NCBI GenBank assembly: GCA_003142355.1
Contig: PLMF01000229.1
Span: 4,372-11,989, forward strand
Reading direction: 5' to 3'
DNA from: Bryobacterales bacterium
GTDB taxonomy: Bacteria > Acidobacteriota > Terriglobia > Bryobacterales > Bryobacteraceae
Length of the DNA: 7,618 nt
Shown: positions 6,008 through 7,618 of the stretch, piece by piece
How positions within the stretch are numbered: the first letter of the stretch is position 1
Layout of the letters: every line of letters starts with the position of its first letter
Made by a program: the position numbers and the translations under genes
The notes under the pieces: generated by a model
Databases searched by the model: none
Seen by the model: only the letters and a program-made list of their open reading frames with translations
What the model was told of the DNA's origin: nothing

Positions 6008-6062
6008 AGAAAAGGGGTCAGACGCATTTTCCGCCGAGGAAAATGCGTCTGACCCCTTTTCT
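6008..6062. repeat. Perfect 25-bp inverted repeat (REP/MITE-like hairpin)
   Basis: Arms 6008-6032 and 6038-6062 are exact reverse complements around a 5-base loop (GCCGA). Each arm carries an AAAAGGGG/CCCCTTTT outer end and a GTCAGACGCATTTTCC inner part. This GGGGTCAGAC-type palindrome resembles REP elements spread by REP-associated tyrosine (IS200-like) transposases; that identification is from general knowledge and no transposase is present in the window. It lies between two divergent start codons, so a terminator role for either gene does not fit. Confidence 0.85.
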
Positions 6063-6080
6063 GCCGCCGGCGCCACCCGC

Positions 6081-6089
6081 TGCTATCAT
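6081..6089 (+). promoter_or_regulatory. Putative extended -10 promoter of nadB
   Basis: TGCTATCAT provides an extended -10 (TG, one base, TATCAT at 6084-6089). Transcription would begin around 6095-6097, leaving only about 5-7 bases before the nadB ATG at 6102, so the mRNA may be nearly leaderless. No ribosome binding site is evident. The would-be -35 region falls at the right end of the hairpin repeat. Confidence 0.4.
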
Positions 6090-6101
6090 CGCAGTAGCTT
6101 C

Positions 6102-7589
6102 ATGAGTCCGGACTTTCTCGTCATTGGAGCCGGAGTGGCCGGGTTGCGCGCCGCCATCGAACTGGCTGAGGCGGGCCAGGTGCTGGTGGTCGCCAAGGAC
6201 AGCCTCCGGGAATCCTCCTCCGAATATGCGCAGGGCGGGGTCGCCGTCGCTTTGAGCGACGACGATCGGGTGGAACTGCACGAGCGCGACACGCTCAACG
6301 CCGGAGACGGCCTCTGCGACCGCGCCGCCGTGCGCACCCTGGTGGAGGAAGGACCCGCGGCCATCCGCCAGCTCATCGATTGGGGCGCGGAGTTCGACCG
6401 CGAAGGAACCAGGCTGGCATTCACCCGCGAAGGCGCGCACAGCCGCAACCGCGTCCTGCATGCGCACGGCGATTCGACGGGTCGCGAGATCGCGCGCACT
6501 CTCTATCGCAAGGCGGCCTCGCTTCCCAACGTGACGTTTCGCAGCTTTGCGGCCGCCACCGATTTGCTGCTGGCCGACGGCGTGTGCGGCGCGTCGTTCC
6601 ACGACGCCAGGACCATGCGCGACGTTGCGATCTGCGCGCGCGCGGTCCTGCTGGCCACCGGCGGCCTGGGGAGCGTGTTCCTGAATACCACCAACCCCGC
6701 CGTCGCCACCGGCGACGGCGTGGCCATGGCGTACCGGGCGGGCGCGGAGATCGCCGATATCGAGTTCGTGCAGTTTCACCCCACCGCGCTGCACCTCGAG
6801 GGCGCGCCGCGGTTTCTGCTTTCGGAGGCCATGCGCGGCGAAGGGGCGTACCTGCGAAATGCCGATGGCGGCCGGTTCATGGCGCGCTATCACCCGCTTC
6901 AGGAACTGGCGCCGCGCGACGTGGTGGCGCGCGCCATTGTGGCGGAGATGGCCCGGACGGGCGCTCCGCATGTGTATCTCGACCTGACGCACCGCGAGCC
7001 CGGATTCGTTCGCGGACGGTTTCCGCGTATCTACGAGACGTGCCTGCGGTATGGCGTGGATTTCGAGAGGCAGCCCGTGCCGGTGGCCCCCGCGGCCCAC
7101 TACGCCATGGGCGGCGTGCGCACCGGCCTCGACGGGCGCACCACCATCCCGCGCCTCTTCGCGGCGGGCGAGGTGGCCTCGACGGGCGTCCACGGCGCCA
7201 ACCGGCTGGCCAGCAATTCGTTGCTCGAAGGCGTCGTATTCGGGGCGCGCGCCGGACGCGCCATGCGCGAAAGTGCGGCGGCCCTCCGGACCGTCCCCAT
7301 GCGGGCGCCGGAGGGCGGGCGTGAAGCCCCGGCGGACGAGACCCGGCGCGTGGCCTGGGAGAAATGCGGAATCGTGCGCGACGCCACAGGCTTGCGCGAA
7401 GCCTGCGCATGGCTGGCGCCCGGCGCGGCGCCGGAAAACATGCGCGAGGTGGTTCTGCTGATTGCCCGCTGCGCCCTGGCGCGCGAGGAGAGCCGCGGCG
7501 CGCACTTCCGCACCGATTATCCCGTCAAACGCGCGGAATTCGCGAAGCATTCGATAGTCAGGAAGGATGCGGAGATCGTTTTCCGATAA
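6102..7589 (+). CDS. nadB: L-aspartate oxidase
   Basis: FAD enzyme that oxidises L-aspartate to iminoaspartate, the first step of de novo NAD synthesis (EC 1.4.3.16), working with quinolinate synthase NadA. The 495 residues include the FAD fold GAGVAGL (G9, G11, G14), SSSEYAQGGVAV, HSRNRVLHAHGDSTGREI, ATGGLG, NPAVATGDGVAMAYRAGAE, EFVQFHPT, LLSEAMRGEGAYL, LAPRDVVARAI, PAAHYAMGG and GEVASTGVHGANRLASNSLLEG. Substrate and catalytic residues known from the E. coli enzyme (H244, R290, H351, R386) align with H226, R272, H333 and R368, all at a constant offset of 18, which supports an active oxidase rather than a succinate dehydrogenase relative. The C-terminal ESRGAHFRTDYP is also typical. Slightly shorter than many homologues, which often exceed 500 residues. 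No ribosome binding site is apparent; the promoter sits very close. It is divergent from aroB across a 111-base gap. Confidence 0.96.
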   Translation: MSPDFLVIGAGVAGLRAAIELAEAGQVLVVAKDSLRESSSEYAQGGVAVALSDDDRVELHERDTLNAGDGLCDRAAVRTLVEEGPAAIRQLIDWGAEFDREGTRLAFTREGAHSRNRVLHAHGDSTGREIARTLYRKAASLPNVTFRSFAAATDLLLADGVCGASFHDARTMRDVAICARAVLLATGGLGSVFLNTTNPAVATGDGVAMAYRAGAEIADIEFVQFHPTALHLEGAPRFLLSEAMRGEGAYLRNADGGRFMARYHPLQELAPRDVVARAIVAEMARTGAPHVYLDLTHREPGFVRGRFPRIYETCLRYGVDFERQPVPVAPAAHYAMGGVRTGLDGRTTIPRLFAAGEVASTGVHGANRLASNSLLEGVVFGARAGRAMRESAAALRTVPMRAPEGGREAPADETRRVAWEKCGIVRDATGLREACAWLAPGAAPENMREVVLLIARCALAREESRGAHFRTDYPVKRAEFAKHSIVRKDAEIVFR

Positions 7590-7593
7590 GCGT

Positions 7594-7618
7594 TAAGATG
7601 GAGTTACACCAACCATGA
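7594..7618 (+). other. Possible start region of a downstream gene
   Basis: Just after the nadB stop, TAAGAT (7594-7599) could be a -10 element and GGAG (7600-7603) a ribosome binding site, with an ATG at 7615-7617 as the start of a gene that leaves the window. Only one codon is visible, so neither frame nor product can be judged. Confidence 0.25.

Noticed and set aside
6008..6062. Bidirectional terminator or CRISPR-like repeat
   Set aside because: The palindrome lies between divergent gene starts, not ends, and is a single unit without spacers.
6018..7550. 510-codon minus-strand frame opposite nadB
   Set aside because: It is a GC-driven antisense shadow. The plus strand encodes a full aspartate oxidase with every catalytic residue, and the minus frame shows no recognisable domain.
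6102..7589. Succinate dehydrogenase/fumarate reductase flavoprotein
   Set aside because: The length and the aspartate oxidase residues at a constant offset from the E. coli enzyme favour NadB, and no iron-sulfur or membrane subunit genes adjoin.

Overview
The window is a GC-rich bacterial chromosome segment. The protein styles (an NtrX-like sigma-54 regulator, menaquinone-type UbiE/MenG, dense small RelE/ParE modules, a Uma2-family nuclease remnant) resemble Acidobacteriota of the Solibacter/Bryobacter type. That placement is an impression from protein style and was not tested.

Layout. Positions 1-1128 hold the 3' part of a sigma-54-dependent response regulator whose phosphoacceptor half lies off the window. 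From about 1130 to 3190 there is an accessory island of small toxin-antitoxin (TA) genes and their wreckage. It contains one complete antitoxin/RelE-like toxin pair (1157-1653), a Uma2 nuclease lacking its N-terminal third (1691-2059), and a second antitoxin with a toxin cut off after about 21 codons (2143-2543). On the minus strand it also contains a broken third antitoxin of the same family (2687-2445) and an intact ParD with a ParE cut off after about 46 codons (3134-2734). From 3261 onward the sequence returns to compact core genes: pcm and a DUF2103-like gene on the plus strand, menG/ubiE and aroB as a minus-strand operon converging on them, and nadB on the plus strand, divergent from aroB.

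How the genes work together. AroB feeds the shikimate pathway to chorismate, the precursor of menaquinone, and MenG performs the last menaquinone methylation, so the aroB-menG operon covers an early and a late step of one route. NadB starts NAD biosynthesis from aspartate. Pcm repairs isoaspartyl damage in proteins.

The most notable content is the TA island. Antitoxin genes outlast toxins, and two recombination junctions can be placed to within a few bases (near 2445 and 2734). A regulator-tail/promoter segment occurs twice (1096-1150 and 2075-2133). A 33-bp promoter-like repeat flanks the ParD/ParE' segment (2700-2732 and 3222-3254). Separately, a perfect 25-bp inverted repeat of REP/MITE style sits between aroB and nadB, starting only 17 bases upstream of the aroB start codon. 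I found no RNA genes, CRISPR array or intact transposase, and no gene-free stretch above 300 bases.
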